This document shows, in pieces, positions 49,605 through 58,970 of a DNA stretch of 64,000 nucleotides. Source of the stretch: a virus; the IMG/VR virus record IMGVR_UViG_3300024999_000029, positions 124,001-188,000 of that record, one strand, 5' to 3'. A program made the position numbers and the translations under genes. The stretch's first letter is position 1; every line of letters begins with the position of its first letter. The notes under the pieces were generated by a model. It was not told the DNA's origin, ran no database searches, and worked only from the letters and a program-made list of their open reading frames with translations.

Positions 49605-49820
49605 TTATTGAAATTCAACCATATAAAATCTACCTTCAATGAAGGCTTCACTTGGTTCTCCTATAGTTACAATATCATTTTCTTTTAACTCTAAATTGTA
49701 ATGTTCATCAAATTTTATAGGAACAGAATTAACATAAATCTTACCCATGCATACTAATCTTCTAAATTCCGAACGTCCATTTAATGCACCATTTTTATGT
49801 AAAAACCAGAATAAATTCAT
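49605..49820 (-). CDS. S4-like RNA-binding domain protein, 71 aa
   Basis: FLHKNGALNGRSEFRRLVCMGKIYVNSVPI followed by YNLELKENDIVTIG is the S4 fold seen in ribosomal S4, TyrRS and pseudouridine synthases. Stand-alone S4 proteins bind structured RNA; here a role in controlling phage or host RNA is possible. Ends one base before the next gene's start region. Confidence 0.65.
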   Translation of the reverse strand: MNLFWFLHKNGALNGRSEFRRLVCMGKIYVNSVPIKFDEHYNLELKENDIVTIGEPSEAFIEGRFYMVEFQ

Positions 49821-49821
49821 A

Positions 49822-50283
49822 TCAATCCCACCACTCTCTTATATGTTCTTTTAAAAAATCAAATAACTCATCATAATCTTTATCCCTTAATTTTTCTTCT
49901 TCATCAAAACATTGATGCATTAATTCTTTTTGCTGTAGAGTATCGTGATTAACCATTCTGCCAAATCCATTTTCATCTTTTTCAAATTTGAAATCCCATT
50001 TATAATCTGGGTATTTTTTATCAAATGGCTTCAATGCCTCATCTAAATAATCATCTTTTACCATTCTATCTAATAAATTTATTGCACATCTCATATTATC
50101 CGCTTCTTTTTGTGAATCAGCACCCCACGCCTTGTCACTTCTAAATGCTTTTTCCATAAGCTCTAATTTCTTTTTTAAAACTACTAAAATATAATGATGA
50201 TCCCAATTATAATCATTCCATATTATAGGAAACCACCTTATCAAGTTTTTAATTCCTTGTTTAATATTGTAAAAGAAATTCAT
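49822..50283 (-). CDS. Unknown phage protein, 153 aa
   Basis: Contains DHHYILVVLKKKLELMEKAFRSDKAWGADSQKEADNMRCAINLLDRM, a helical block widely seen in phage hypothetical proteins, then KKYPDYKWDFKFE and an acidic end. AAAATATAAAAGGAGCTATA precedes the start. Confidence 0.65.
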   Translation of the reverse strand: MNFFYNIKQGIKNLIRWFPIIWNDYNWDHHYILVVLKKKLELMEKAFRSDKAWGADSQKEADNMRCAINLLDRMVKDDYLDEALKPFDKKYPDYKWDFKFEKDENGFGRMVNHDTLQQKELMHQCFDEEEKLRDKDYDELFDFLKEHIREWWD

Positions 50284-50292
50284 TATAGCTCC

Positions 50293-50304
50293 TTTTATAT
50301 TTTA
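50293..50304 (-). repeat. Representative copy of the intercistronic element
   Basis: On the - strand TAAAATATAAAA followed by GGAG and the start codon. Exact or near-exact copies in the same orientation relative to the next gene lie at 25411, 25842, 26509, 26881, 27513, 30224, 31652, 38649, 38942, 43467, 46396, 51255, 52445, 58958, 60011, 62054 and 62663 (- strand genes), and at about 13014 and 21330 (+ strand genes). Many copies are preceded by TTTTATT, giving a TTTTATT/AATAAAA dyad. Confidence 0.8.
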
Positions 50305-50398
50305 TTTTAATAAATCAACGGTTTTATCGTAATTCTATGTCTATATGTAGTGGTATATCAGTATAATATGCTATATATAGTATGTTAATTTTTATGTT

Positions 50399-50737
50399 TT
50401 ATTTTAAAATGTTCAATAATTGTTCTCTATATAGCATAATGAATTCACAGGTATCATTTAAGTCATATATACTTGAATTATCATTAATAAATTGTTTTAG
50501 TTTATTTCCTACGTCTTTTTCGTCATCTATAAATTCATATTCTAATATTTTTTGTGGAATTAAGCCGCCCTGAACATGTTTTCCACTGAAATATACTATT
50601 CTAGAATTTTCAAAATTCAATAATTGTATAATCTCGGCTTTAGTAGAAACTATAGAATCCGCAAGTTCTTTGTTTTTAAATATTGATATATCTTTTAAAT
50701 CTGTTCCGTCTACCATGATAATATTTATTTTCAACAT
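50399..50737 (-). CDS. Unknown protein, 112 aa
   Basis: Alpha/beta (MLKINIIMVDGTDLKDISIFKNKELADSIV...SRIVYFSGKHVQGGLIPQKI). No family recognised. AAGGATGTAAAC as site. The gap behind it (50284-50398) is AT-rich without a gene. Confidence 0.6.
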   Translation of the reverse strand: MLKINIIMVDGTDLKDISIFKNKELADSIVSTKAEIIQLLNFENSRIVYFSGKHVQGGLIPQKILEYEFIDDEKDVGNKLKQFINDNSSIYDLNDTCEFIMLYREQLLNILK

Positions 50738-50836
50738 GTTTACATCCTTCCCACTTTCAATAAAAAATACCTTTTAACGCAATTTTGTATCTATATATTG
50801 TATATCTATCTATTATTTTACTACATATTGTACTTT

Positions 50837-51055
50837 TTATTCTATTTCCCATTTTATAATTTTCTTAATGTCGCAATTCATTGTTTGATGATCTATAAAA
50901 AATATTTCTTTACTTATTGTTCCTTCGTTCCCACAATAAGGGCATATTAGGTGTTTATAATTTTCATAATTCTTCGATATCATTACTGAAGGAGTAGCAA
51001 ATATTTGATTACATTTATTGCATCTTAAAACTGCCCAATCACTTGATTTATTCAT
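50837..51055 (-). CDS. Zinc-ribbon protein, 72 aa
   Basis: LRCNKCNQIFATPS...HLICPYCGNEGTI is a rubredoxin-like zinc ribbon with two CxxC pairs. ATAGGAGGATTT as site. Function unknown. Confidence 0.65.
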   Translation of the reverse strand: MNKSSDWAVLRCNKCNQIFATPSVMISKNYENYKHLICPYCGNEGTISKEIFFIDHQTMNCDIKKIIKWEIE

Positions 51056-51084
51056 AAATCCTCCTATAAAATATACTTTTGATT

Positions 51085-51237
51085 TTATTCTTCGTCTTCA
51101 GCTTGATACATTTCCATAGCATCATCATATCCTGACCAATTATCAACTCCACATCCTAAGAGACATTCTAATTTCCATTGGTCATCCAATAAATTTTTAT
51201 ATTCTTTTTCCGAAATAGTTACCATAGGTTCTTTCAT
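51085..51237 (-). CDS. Small acidic protein, 50 aa, unknown
   Basis: ATG 51237 follows AAATAAAGGAGAATTAAATT. MVTISEKEYKNLLDDQWKLECLLGCGVDNW is a short beta-helix pattern often seen in phage proteins (ISEKEYxxLLxxxxxLxCL). Function unknown. Confidence 0.6.
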   Translation of the reverse strand: MKEPMVTISEKEYKNLLDDQWKLECLLGCGVDNWSGYDDAMEMYQAEDEE

Positions 51238-51284
51238 AATTTAATTCTCCTTTATTTTATATTTTATTTGATAAAAGCCAAATT

Positions 51285-51446
51285 TTATTGAGCTATACAA
51301 ACGCTGCAAGCACAACCAAAACATTCCTTTTCTCCATTAGATTTTTCACATTCGTCCATATCACATTTCATTTGTTTTGTAAGCCTTTTAACTATATAGC
51401 CATTATCTATAAGTATTTCAATTGCTTCTTTAATTTTATCTTCCAT
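51285..51446 (-). CDS. Small protein with C-terminal Cys cluster, 53 aa
   Basis: ATG 51446 follows AAAGGAGAATATAAAAAT. Helical start and Cys-rich end (MKCDMDEC, CFGCACSVC), possibly zinc binding. Function unknown. Confidence 0.55.
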   Translation of the reverse strand: MEDKIKEAIEILIDNGYIVKRLTKQMKCDMDECEKSNGEKECFGCACSVCIAQ

Positions 51447-51466
51447 ATTTTTATATTCTCCTTTAA

Positions 51467-51937
51467 CTAATGATCAATAGTTATTTTACCTTGTTCTTGA
51501 CAATGCTCACATCTACAAATTCTCCATCTCCAGCTATCTTCTGCTCCCATGAAACAATGAAATGGGTTTTTATTTTCACAATCATATTCAGTTTCGCCAT
51601 GCCCATTCTTTCGGTTTGACTCTTTTTTTCTGTCTATGAAATTGTAAAAACTACGCCTAACATCAGAATCGTTATCAAATTGATTATAAGTTGTGTGATT
51701 AAACCAATGTAAACACCAAGACTCATGTTCGATATATTTATAACCGATATCTATGAATTCCGTCATATCATATTTTTCTATTAAATGCTTTTTAAATTCA
51801 TTATGTAATTTTTCTATTAACTCTTTTTCTGATGGATCTTCTTTAAACATTATATCTACACTGGAATAATCGTTCTTGCCATCTTTTCTAACCCATTTAG
51901 CATAGAACTTATATATTGCAAATTTTTTATCTTTCAT
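51467..51937 (-). CDS. Unknown protein, 156 aa, C-terminal Cys/His motif
   Basis: Mixed domain with HLIEKYDMTEFIDIGYKYIEHESWCLHWF and a C-terminal CFMG...CRCEHCQEQGKI that may bind zinc. GAGGATAGAGAT as site. Function unknown. Confidence 0.6.
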   Translation of the reverse strand: MKDKKFAIYKFYAKWVRKDGKNDYSSVDIMFKEDPSEKELIEKLHNEFKKHLIEKYDMTEFIDIGYKYIEHESWCLHWFNHTTYNQFDNDSDVRRSFYNFIDRKKESNRKNGHGETEYDCENKNPFHCFMGAEDSWRWRICRCEHCQEQGKITIDH

Positions 51938-51962
51938 ATCTCTATCCTCTCATTTTATATTT

Positions 51963-52298
51963 TTAATTCCACGTTCTATGTTTTTCACGAATATATTCTC
52001 CTACATCACAGTCATAGGTTTTTATAGTCCACTCAACGCCATCTGGTATTTCTACAATTTTACATATTCTATCTTCATTTTCATATTTATCTCTACCAAC
52101 TACAAAATTTCTTTCTATCATTACTTGATGAAGTTTTTCATCTACTCTTAGATTATTTATTTCATCATGATTTCGTATAAATAAATCCATCCAATAATAT
52201 TTTTCCTCACTATGACCATAAACTTCTCCAAGAATGGTTGCAAAATCTTCTTCCGAATAATGTAGCTCACAATTTACGCCAATTAATATTTTCTGCAT
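51963..52298 (-). CDS. Unknown protein, 111 aa, first gene of its transcript
   Basis: Acidic alpha/beta protein (ILIGVNCELHYSEEDFATILGEVYG...VVGRDKYENEDRICKIVEIPDG). It lies about 105 bases downstream of the promoter at 52413-52441, with AGGAGGTAGAA as site. Function unknown. Confidence 0.6.
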   Translation of the reverse strand: MQKILIGVNCELHYSEEDFATILGEVYGHSEEKYYWMDLFIRNHDEINNLRVDEKLHQVMIERNFVVGRDKYENEDRICKIVEIPDGVEWTIKTYDCDVGEYIREKHRTWN

Positions 52299-52412
52299 TT
52301 CTACCTCCTATTATCTCTTGTTTTCTCACTCTAGTTTCAATTTGCTAATGCATAATTTAAATCAAATACCATTTTTATTGAAATAATTATCCAAAGTTTT
52401 CCTTCCTCATTA

Positions 52413-52441
52413 AATATACCACTGCTGTTTTTATTTGTCAA
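52413..52441 (-). promoter_or_regulatory. Consensus early promoter
   Basis: On the - strand TTGACA (52441-52436), a 17-base spacer and TATATT (52418-52413). It directly follows the DNA polymerase gene and its TAAAATATAAAA copy, and should start the long transcript of small genes running left. Confidence 0.8.
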
Positions 52442-52469
52442 CTATTTTATATTTTACTTTATTAAATGT

Positions 52470-54791
52470 TTAATAATTCATTATTTTGATTTCATCTGCC
52501 CAAATATATTTTGATTTAAGGGTTGTTCTATGCTTTATAATCTGTATAAAGTCACCTTTTTTAAATCCATTTTTCTTATACACATCTTTTTTCATTTTAA
52601 TTTCTACCATATTACCCGTAGCTATACCATATAGTTTAATTTTAGGATCAGGATAAGTTTCATCTATGTTTATAACATAACCTTGACCTCTGGGTACTGG
52701 ATAAATAGAAACCATTTTTCCTAAATACTCATTTTCAAATTCTATTTGCTCTTTAATAGATAAAATTTTATCTTCTGTTTGCTTCTCAAATTCTTTAAGA
52801 TACTCTAATCGTTGTAATCTTGTCTTTTCTTTATGAGCTTTACTATACTTCAATTTTCCATCTTTAAATTCTCTATATACTGTAAGTAATTTTTCGTTTC
52901 CTCCAAATTGTTTAAAGTAATTAAGTTTGATAAATATTTCCACTTGTTTAGTATTAGCTAAAGAATTATCAGTAATATAAACTAGTAAATCAATAAAGTC
53001 ATTGTAATTTTCTAAGCACAACTCTATGATATTATCTTTTATATCAGCATTTACAAATTTTATATCACTAGACATAATTTTTGATTTTTTTAATGGTCTA
53101 CTATCCAAGAAATCATTAAGTCTTTTTTGTGCGGTGTCTAAGTAATATTGTTTATCTAATGAATTTGGAACTTTTATACCTATTACACTTTCATTATAAA
53201 TAAAACATTTATCTGGTGTATTTGCTAGTTTTTCAATTTTATCTTCACCTTTAACTTTAAATACTCCCTTTGCATTTTCATCTTTAGAGGCAAATACTCT
53301 CAATACTTTTTCTTTAATTTTTTCTTCACCATGTAAAGCATACTTATATAATCTCGATATTTTAACTACTTTTTGAAAATCTCTTAATTCATCACACTCA
53401 TTTATAGTGTCTTCTATAGGTTTGTTTTTTACAAAATAATTTATCAATGCTTTATTTACAATAGGTAAATCGTAATCTATATTACTTAGTTTCTTAACAT
53501 ATGCTCCTTTTGACTTGTATTCACCTTTATCATTTATAATAATATAGTTATTAACATCTTTTTGATAAATTTTATTATAAATATCCCACTCTAAATCTAG
53601 TCTAGTACGTTTTTCCCACTCTTTTGCTACTGATTTTATTTTTTCTATTTTATCTAAATTATCAATTTTAATAAACAAACCATCTGTATTCGATTGTATT
53701 AATTCTCCATATGGTTCTATTTTCTCAATCAAATCCAACAATAATAATTGTCCCGCCACACAAATATTATTTGCCATGAGTGGATCATACAGAGGATTAT
53801 ATTGATCTTTCATTGCACCATATGTAGCATTAACTACTATTTTTAAAGGAACATGCATTGGATTTTTTTCTGCTTTTAATTTTAATCTTAAATCTCTTAT
53901 TTCTCTATATTTTTCTTGTTCAGTTACATTCCTACTCATATAACCATATTCAATGATAATAGAAGGATATAGACTGGCTACATCGCAACACAGAATAATT
54001 CCTTCTCCCATGTAATTATCATTTGAACCATGAATGCCTCCCCATGCAAATGTATGTGGAATTCCTGCAACTTCTGCATGTAATTCCTTATTATACTTCT
54101 TATTATCATCATTTTTATACCAATCAACTATGTATTTATATTTATCTGATATTCTTAAAGTATCAGGTATAGAAATATCAAATTCATCATCTCGACTTTC
54201 TCCTCTAATTGCTCCCAAAACATACGCAGACAACTGAGCTTTAGTCTTATTAAACATTGTCATTGATAAATCAAATGCTTTCAATAAGGACAATTGACTA
54301 TCAAATTCCTCTTTTCTATTATCAAAAACTTTTATAGTTTCTTCCACATCATGTGTACAATATTCTACAACTTCTTGAATCTCTTCCTCGGTAAGTTTTC
54401 TATCTAAATCAAAAGGAACATCTGATTCTTTAATTTTAGAACCCATAAACGCTTCTAACTGTTTTAAACTATGAAATCCAGTCGAAACATCGAAATTATT
54501 TAAAGGGAATAGTTCAGCTTTTCTAACAATCTGATATCCTTTTTTATCTTCGTTTATTAGTTGGTTACTAACTTTATATGGTTCCATATCTTTCAATATA
54601 GCTTTCAATATAAACTGATCATATTGTCTACTGTTGTATCCACAAAAGATACTATTCATATTTTCATTGTAGAATTTTTTTAATTCCACTGAATTATTGA
54701 TAATAACTTTTTTTTCATTTGTTTCATGTTCAATAAATACAACTAACCATAGATACTTAAAAACTTCAAAGTCAAAAAATACTAATTTCAT
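52470..54791 (-). CDS. Family B DNA polymerase with unusual C-terminal extension
   Basis: Exonuclease motifs: FFDFEVF (Asp7, Glu9), GYNSRQYDQ (Asp58), YCTHDVEET (Asp148). Polymerase motifs: A CCDVASLYPSI (Asp270), B KIVVNATYGA (residues 317-326), C QSNTDG (Asp370, with SNTD instead of the common YGDTD). The palm and fingers are complete by about residue 480. The last 190 residues (about 585-773) are not typical: VEIFIKLNYFKQFGGNEKLL and the strand-rich end GNMVEIKMKKDVYKKNGFKKGDFIQII resemble the helix-hairpin-helix and OB regions of bacterial PolIII alpha (DnaE). Replicative polymerase of the phage. Confidence 0.88.
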   Translation of the reverse strand: MKLVFFDFEVFKYLWLVVFIEHETNEKKVIINNSVELKKFYNENMNSIFCGYNSRQYDQFILKAILKDMEPYKVSNQLINEDKKGYQIVRKAELFPLNNFDVSTGFHSLKQLEAFMGSKIKESDVPFDLDRKLTEEEIQEVVEYCTHDVEETIKVFDNRKEEFDSQLSLLKAFDLSMTMFNKTKAQLSAYVLGAIRGESRDDEFDISIPDTLRISDKYKYIVDWYKNDDNKKYNKELHAEVAGIPHTFAWGGIHGSNDNYMGEGIILCCDVASLYPSIIIEYGYMSRNVTEQEKYREIRDLRLKLKAEKNPMHVPLKIVVNATYGAMKDQYNPLYDPLMANNICVAGQLLLLDLIEKIEPYGELIQSNTDGLFIKIDNLDKIEKIKSVAKEWEKRTRLDLEWDIYNKIYQKDVNNYIIINDKGEYKSKGAYVKKLSNIDYDLPIVNKALINYFVKNKPIEDTINECDELRDFQKVVKISRLYKYALHGEEKIKEKVLRVFASKDENAKGVFKVKGEDKIEKLANTPDKCFIYNESVIGIKVPNSLDKQYYLDTAQKRLNDFLDSRPLKKSKIMSSDIKFVNADIKDNIIELCLENYNDFIDLLVYITDNSLANTKQVEIFIKLNYFKQFGGNEKLLTVYREFKDGKLKYSKAHKEKTRLQRLEYLKEFEKQTEDKILSIKEQIEFENEYLGKMVSIYPVPRGQGYVINIDETYPDPKIKLYGIATGNMVEIKMKKDVYKKNGFKKGDFIQIIKHRTTLKSKYIWADEIKIMNY

Positions 54792-54793
54792 AG

Positions 54794-55657
54794 TTATTCT
54801 CCTATATATCTTTCACTGTATTGGCAATTTCTATTTTGACCGCAAACCCATGAACACCAGAACTCGGAAGCTTCTTCACCTTTTAACCATTTAACTTCAT
54901 TATAAATATTAGCGATAGTATTAATTACCCAGTTTTTACTTCTTTCAAAATCATCCTTATTAAACTCAAACTTATACCAATCTTTAATTTTAAACATATT
55001 AAAATTCAGATATTTGGGATATTCTCCATATTTTTCATAAAAAGGTATGCAATACAAATAAAGTTGAATCACCATACTAAAAGGAAGGAATCTTCCATCT
55101 GTTAATTCTACGAAATCTTCTTTGTTTTCTCCTTTTTTTATTGCATTATTTACTTGTCTTTGTGTTTTATCTTGTTCACTTTTAGATTTATGGTCAACAA
55201 TTTCAAACCACCCATTTTTATTTTTTAGTTCTAAGTCAACAACACCTGTAAAATCGTATTTATCTATTTTATAATCATATTTATGTTCTACATCTAATAC
55301 TTCATAACAATCATCTAATCCATTAAAATCACTAAAATATTCTTTTCCTTGTTCAAAATACTTAGCTGCTAAATCAACATATTTATTAGGTGGAAAATAT
55401 GCTGTAACTTTAGAGGTAAATTCATCAACATATTTATCTTTTAGTTCAAAACTACATAATTTATTTTTAAAATAATCCTCTAACAATTCATGTCCAAATG
55501 AGCCATATTGTCCAAACGCCCCATCTGTTGATTTTTTCTTCAAAATATATGTAAGATAAAAACATTGTGGACATCTTTCACATGTTTCTAATCTTGAGTA
55601 TGAAAAAATCATCTGATCCAAAATGAAATCATATTCTCCCAACTTAATTACCTCCAA
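54794..55657 (-). CDS. RecB/Cas4-like PD-(D/E)xK nuclease with cysteine cluster
   Basis: FGHELLEDYF (His56), FTGVVDLEL (Asp141), FEIVDHKSK (Asp155, Lys157) form the RecB-type nuclease motif. Cys26, Cys29, Cys32 at the start and CSWVCGQNRNC at the end could hold an iron-sulfur cluster, as in AddB/Cas4. Likely a phage exonuclease for recombination or end processing. Overlaps the primase by 14 bases. Confidence 0.8.
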   Translation of the reverse strand: MEVIKLGEYDFILDQMIFSYSRLETCERCPQCFYLTYILKKKSTDGAFGQYGSFGHELLEDYFKNKLCSFELKDKYVDEFTSKVTAYFPPNKYVDLAAKYFEQGKEYFSDFNGLDDCYEVLDVEHKYDYKIDKYDFTGVVDLELKNKNGWFEIVDHKSKSEQDKTQRQVNNAIKKGENKEDFVELTDGRFLPFSMVIQLYLYCIPFYEKYGEYPKYLNFNMFKIKDWYKFEFNKDDFERSKNWVINTIANIYNEVKWLKGEEASEFWCSWVCGQNRNCQYSERYIGE

Positions 55658-56639
55658 GTTTTATTTTTTTGTTGTATAATTCATTCCATACAGTTAGTCC
55701 TCTATCTACAGGTGCATCTTTATATTTTAATAATCCTTGTTCATCATAAATAACATTTATAGCTGTAAACTTTAATAATTTGGCGCAATTTTCTTTTATA
55801 TTTTCTATTATTACGTTTTTATCTAAAGCAATTGTAATTTCACACTTTAATTCTAGTAGTAATCTTAATTGATATTCGTTAATATGACTGGTAGCTAATG
55901 CCACGACGTTATTTATTCCCCACCCCTCTAGTTTCCAAACAGATTTTTCCGACTCAACAACTATTACTTCTTTTTTCTCTTTTATAAATTCAATGTTATT
56001 ATTTAATCCAAATAAAAAATCATTAGTTCCAAGTTTGTAATAATATAAATATTTTTTAATACCTAGTTCTTTAAACTTTTCATATAATGACCGTCCTTTT
56101 ATATTTATTATTTTTCCTTCTTTATTAATTATTGGAAATACTGCTCTATTACTTCTAGAATCATATCTCACTTGATATTTATCCATTATTTCTGGCAATA
56201 TTCCTTCTTCCAACCATTCATATATAGGCTGATTATCATACTTATTCATAATATTATCAGGTAAAATTTCATGCACAACTTTAGTTGTATTTTTTTTATT
56301 AAATTTTCTTAATATTTTTATGCTTTCAAATTCTTCTTTAAATTGAGATATATCTGTACCTGTATAATTAATTAAATATTCTACTGCTTGTGGAAAATTT
56401 AATTTATGATATTTCATTATAAAATCAATAATTGTAGAAGTCGCTCCACATCCAAAACAAAAAAACATTCGTTTGTCTAAAGATACAGAAAATGAAGCAG
56501 TATTTTCGTCATGAAAAGGACACATGCCAAAATAATCCCTTCCATGACGAGTTAATTGAACATATTGGCTTATATAATCAACTATATTTACTTTTTCTAT
56601 CAACTCTTGTAATAAATCTTGACCATATTCTTTATACAT
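55644..56639 (-). CDS. DNA primase (DnaG type)
   Basis: N-terminal CHC2 zinc finger (MCPFHDENTASFSV...FFCFGCG; Cys40, His43, Cys61, Cys64), then the Toprim domain with VIVVESEKSVWKLEGWG and EITIALDKN. At 331 residues it is short, lacking the helicase-interacting C-terminus. It makes RNA primers with the DnaB helicase encoded next to it. Confidence 0.88.
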   Translation of the reverse strand: MYKEYGQDLLQELIEKVNIVDYISQYVQLTRHGRDYFGMCPFHDENTASFSVSLDKRMFFCFGCGATSTIIDFIMKYHKLNFPQAVEYLINYTGTDISQFKEEFESIKILRKFNKKNTTKVVHEILPDNIMNKYDNQPIYEWLEEGILPEIMDKYQVRYDSRSNRAVFPIINKEGKIINIKGRSLYEKFKELGIKKYLYYYKLGTNDFLFGLNNNIEFIKEKKEVIVVESEKSVWKLEGWGINNVVALATSHINEYQLRLLLELKCEITIALDKNVIIENIKENCAKLLKFTAINVIYDEQGLLKYKDAPVDRGLTVWNELYNKKIKLGGN

Positions 56640-56656
56640 ATAAGACCAATCCTTAA

Positions 56657-58012
56657 TTATAATGGGAACTCTTGTACAGTATGTTGAGTTACAACTTGTT
56701 CTATAGTGGCTAAATTACCATTAAATGATAAATCAATATATTCTTCGTCTGTATTAGTCATTTGCTCACCATTTCTATTCAATTTAACAAATAATTTATA
56801 ATTACCACACTGTTGTCCATCTCTAATAATTTCTTCAGGTAATTTAGGTATTAAGTTTATTATAGAACTAGCATATTGCTCAATCTTATAACTATCTGCA
56901 ATCTCATTACCTCTGTTTAATTGACCTCCCGCAAGTACTGCCATGTTTAATCCTCCAGCAATATCATTTTTCAAGAAGTTTGTTTTATTTCCAAGATCAT
57001 TATATTGTCCTGTACTATCTCCAGCATTACTTTTCAAATAGTCATACACTACAAATTGTAGTCCCATTTTATATTGAAGTATTTTACATGTTGTATATAT
57101 TTTATCATTTGTCCATGATGGGCTATACATATGTACAAATGGAGCAGATTTAATAAAAGTTAATGCATCTTGTATTATAAGTTCTTCTGTATGTGTATAA
57201 CTTCCAGTTTTAATCTTAAATACTGGTATTTGAGTCAAATGAGCAAGCATTCTTTCCATGAAGTTTCTGCTAGACATTTCAGTATCTATATAAAGAGTCG
57301 GTACTTTATTTTTTAGTTTATGTACTGACTCATTCATCATAAACATTGATTTACCAGTTTTACGAGGGGCAGCAACGATGATGAGTTCTCCTCTATCGTA
57401 TGGACAATATTTATTTTGTAATTCATATTTAGAAGGTATACCATATAGTTCTTTCCCATGTTGTCTTTTCATTGTTTCTTGCCACAGGTTATCAACTTTT
57501 TCACCAAACAATTCAATATCGTTAGTAATTACATATTCTTCTGCAAGTTTATTTAAACCATTATAAACAAAAGTATTAAGCTCACCTAAATCGTAGTTAT
57601 CATCAAAACAACTCTTTTGAAATTCTTGTAATTTTTTATATAAATCACGCTTAAAAGCTAAAGTTACAACTTTTTGAACTACTATTGTATATTCTTCAAT
57701 ACTATCTCTAGCTACATGTTGCGATAAATCAACTAATTCTTGTATGGAATTAATGTTAAAGTTTTCAATAGTTTTTTTTACTCCTTCGTTACTATTAAGC
57801 ATAGTAGTCAAATTGAAAACATCTATATTTTCTACTCCAGATTTATATAATTCATCAATTGCCCAATATATACAAGCGTTTTCTTTATTATAAAAATGTT
57901 TAGCTTTTAAATATTCACTATGTAATATAAAGTCTGGATGATATATTAACGTACTAATTACTCCTGATTCAGATTGACTGTCCTTTATTTCTGATATTTT
58001 CAAATACATCAC
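56657..58012 (-). CDS. Replicative DNA helicase (DnaB family)
   Basis: N-terminal DnaB domain (SESGVISTLIYHPDFIL) and RecA core with Walker A AAPRKTGKSMF (about 215-224), Walker B region LQFVVYDYLKS and VLAGGQLNR. Normal length (451). It unwinds DNA 5'-3' as a hexamer. Its start overlaps the upstream gene by four bases (ATGA type), hinting at equimolar expression with that gene, a probable loader. Confidence 0.92.
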   Translation of the reverse strand: MMYLKISEIKDSQSESGVISTLIYHPDFILHSEYLKAKHFYNKENACIYWAIDELYKSGVENIDVFNLTTMLNSNEGVKKTIENFNINSIQELVDLSQHVARDSIEEYTIVVQKVVTLAFKRDLYKKLQEFQKSCFDDNYDLGELNTFVYNGLNKLAEEYVITNDIELFGEKVDNLWQETMKRQHGKELYGIPSKYELQNKYCPYDRGELIIVAAPRKTGKSMFMMNESVHKLKNKVPTLYIDTEMSSRNFMERMLAHLTQIPVFKIKTGSYTHTEELIIQDALTFIKSAPFVHMYSPSWTNDKIYTTCKILQYKMGLQFVVYDYLKSNAGDSTGQYNDLGNKTNFLKNDIAGGLNMAVLAGGQLNRGNEIADSYKIEQYASSIINLIPKLPEEIIRDGQQCGNYKLFVKLNRNGEQMTNTDEEYIDLSFNGNLATIEQVVTQHTVQEFPL

Positions 58013-58476
58013 CCCTTAAAAAGTTTATTCCAACTATTGTTTTCAACATTAGAATTGAATGTTATTTCATCTTGAAATTTTATATTTTCAATTGTAGTGT
58101 TTTTAGTTTGTTTCATTAACTCATTTGCTTTTGTTTTATAATATTCTTCTTTCATTTTTGTGTTGTTAATTATATAGTGCAATCCAGATGCGTGATTTAA
58201 TGGTAATTTATTGCGTATTACATACTTTATTGCAAATAATAATAAATCACTTGCTACGTTTTTTTCATCAATAATCATATTTATTGTTTTATTTAAACTA
58301 GATGCAACTTCCGTCTTGTTGATATGTTCAAAAAATAATTGTCTAACTTCATTTTTATTAGTTGCTTCTTGTAAACACTCTACATGATAATACCTATTTT
58401 TGTGTTTAACAGCTATTTCTTCACTTACTTCATTATTAAATTTACATTGATTATAAGCACATTTAAATACTTTCAT
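58009..58476 (-). CDS. Probable helicase loader or co-factor, 155 aa
   Basis: N-terminal Cys-rich segment (CAYNQCKF...YYHVECLQEA) suggests a small zinc site, followed by helices. No AAA motif, so it is not DnaC/DnaI-like. Position directly before dnaB with a four-base overlap argues for a role in loading or regulating the helicase. Inference from context. Confidence 0.5.
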   Translation of the reverse strand: MKVFKCAYNQCKFNNEVSEEIAVKHKNRYYHVECLQEATNKNEVRQLFFEHINKTEVASSLNKTINMIIDEKNVASDLLLFAIKYVIRNKLPLNHASGLHYIINNTKMKEEYYKTKANELMKQTKNTTIENIKFQDEITFNSNVENNSWNKLFKG

Positions 58477-58524
58477 AGGATTTCTAGGGGAGAGATTAAT
58501 CTCCCCATCCTCCTTAAATTTTGA

Positions 58525-58941
58525 TTAGAATGGTAATTCATCGTCATTGACTACGGTGAAAAAATTGTCATCGTTACTATTGTTTGTAGATTGAGATTTA
58601 ACCTGCCCATTTTCATCTTTTTTAGAATCTCCGAAATAAACTTCATCTGCAACTACTTCTGTAGCATAGTGTTTTTTATTGTCATTATCTTCCCAAGAAC
58701 GAGTTTGAAGTCTACCAACTACTACTGCCATTCTTCCCTTGCTAAAATACTTACTTACAAATTCACCTGTTTTATTCCAAGCAACTATAGGAATAAAATC
58801 AGCCTGTTTTTCTTCGCCTTGTTTTGCAAACTTATCTACAGCCAAAGTAAAACTACAAACTGGTATATTATTGGAACTTGTGTATCTTAGCTCTGGATCT
58901 TTCGTAAGTCTTCCCATTAAAATTACCTTGTTTAAATTCAT
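58525..58941 (-). CDS. ssb: Single-stranded DNA-binding protein
   Basis: MNLNKVILMGRLTKDPELRYT and FTLAVDKFAKQ...DFIPIVAWNKTGEFVSKYFSKG are the OB-fold SSB signature; the flexible tail ends in the acidic DDELPF that binds partner proteins. Normal length (138). Part of the replication block. Confidence 0.95.
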   Translation of the reverse strand: MNLNKVILMGRLTKDPELRYTSSNNIPVCSFTLAVDKFAKQGEEKQADFIPIVAWNKTGEFVSKYFSKGRMAVVVGRLQTRSWEDNDNKKHYATEVVADEVYFGDSKKDENGQVKSQSTNNSNDDNFFTVVNDDELPF

Positions 58942-58970
58942 AAATTAATTCCTCCACTTTTATATTTTAT

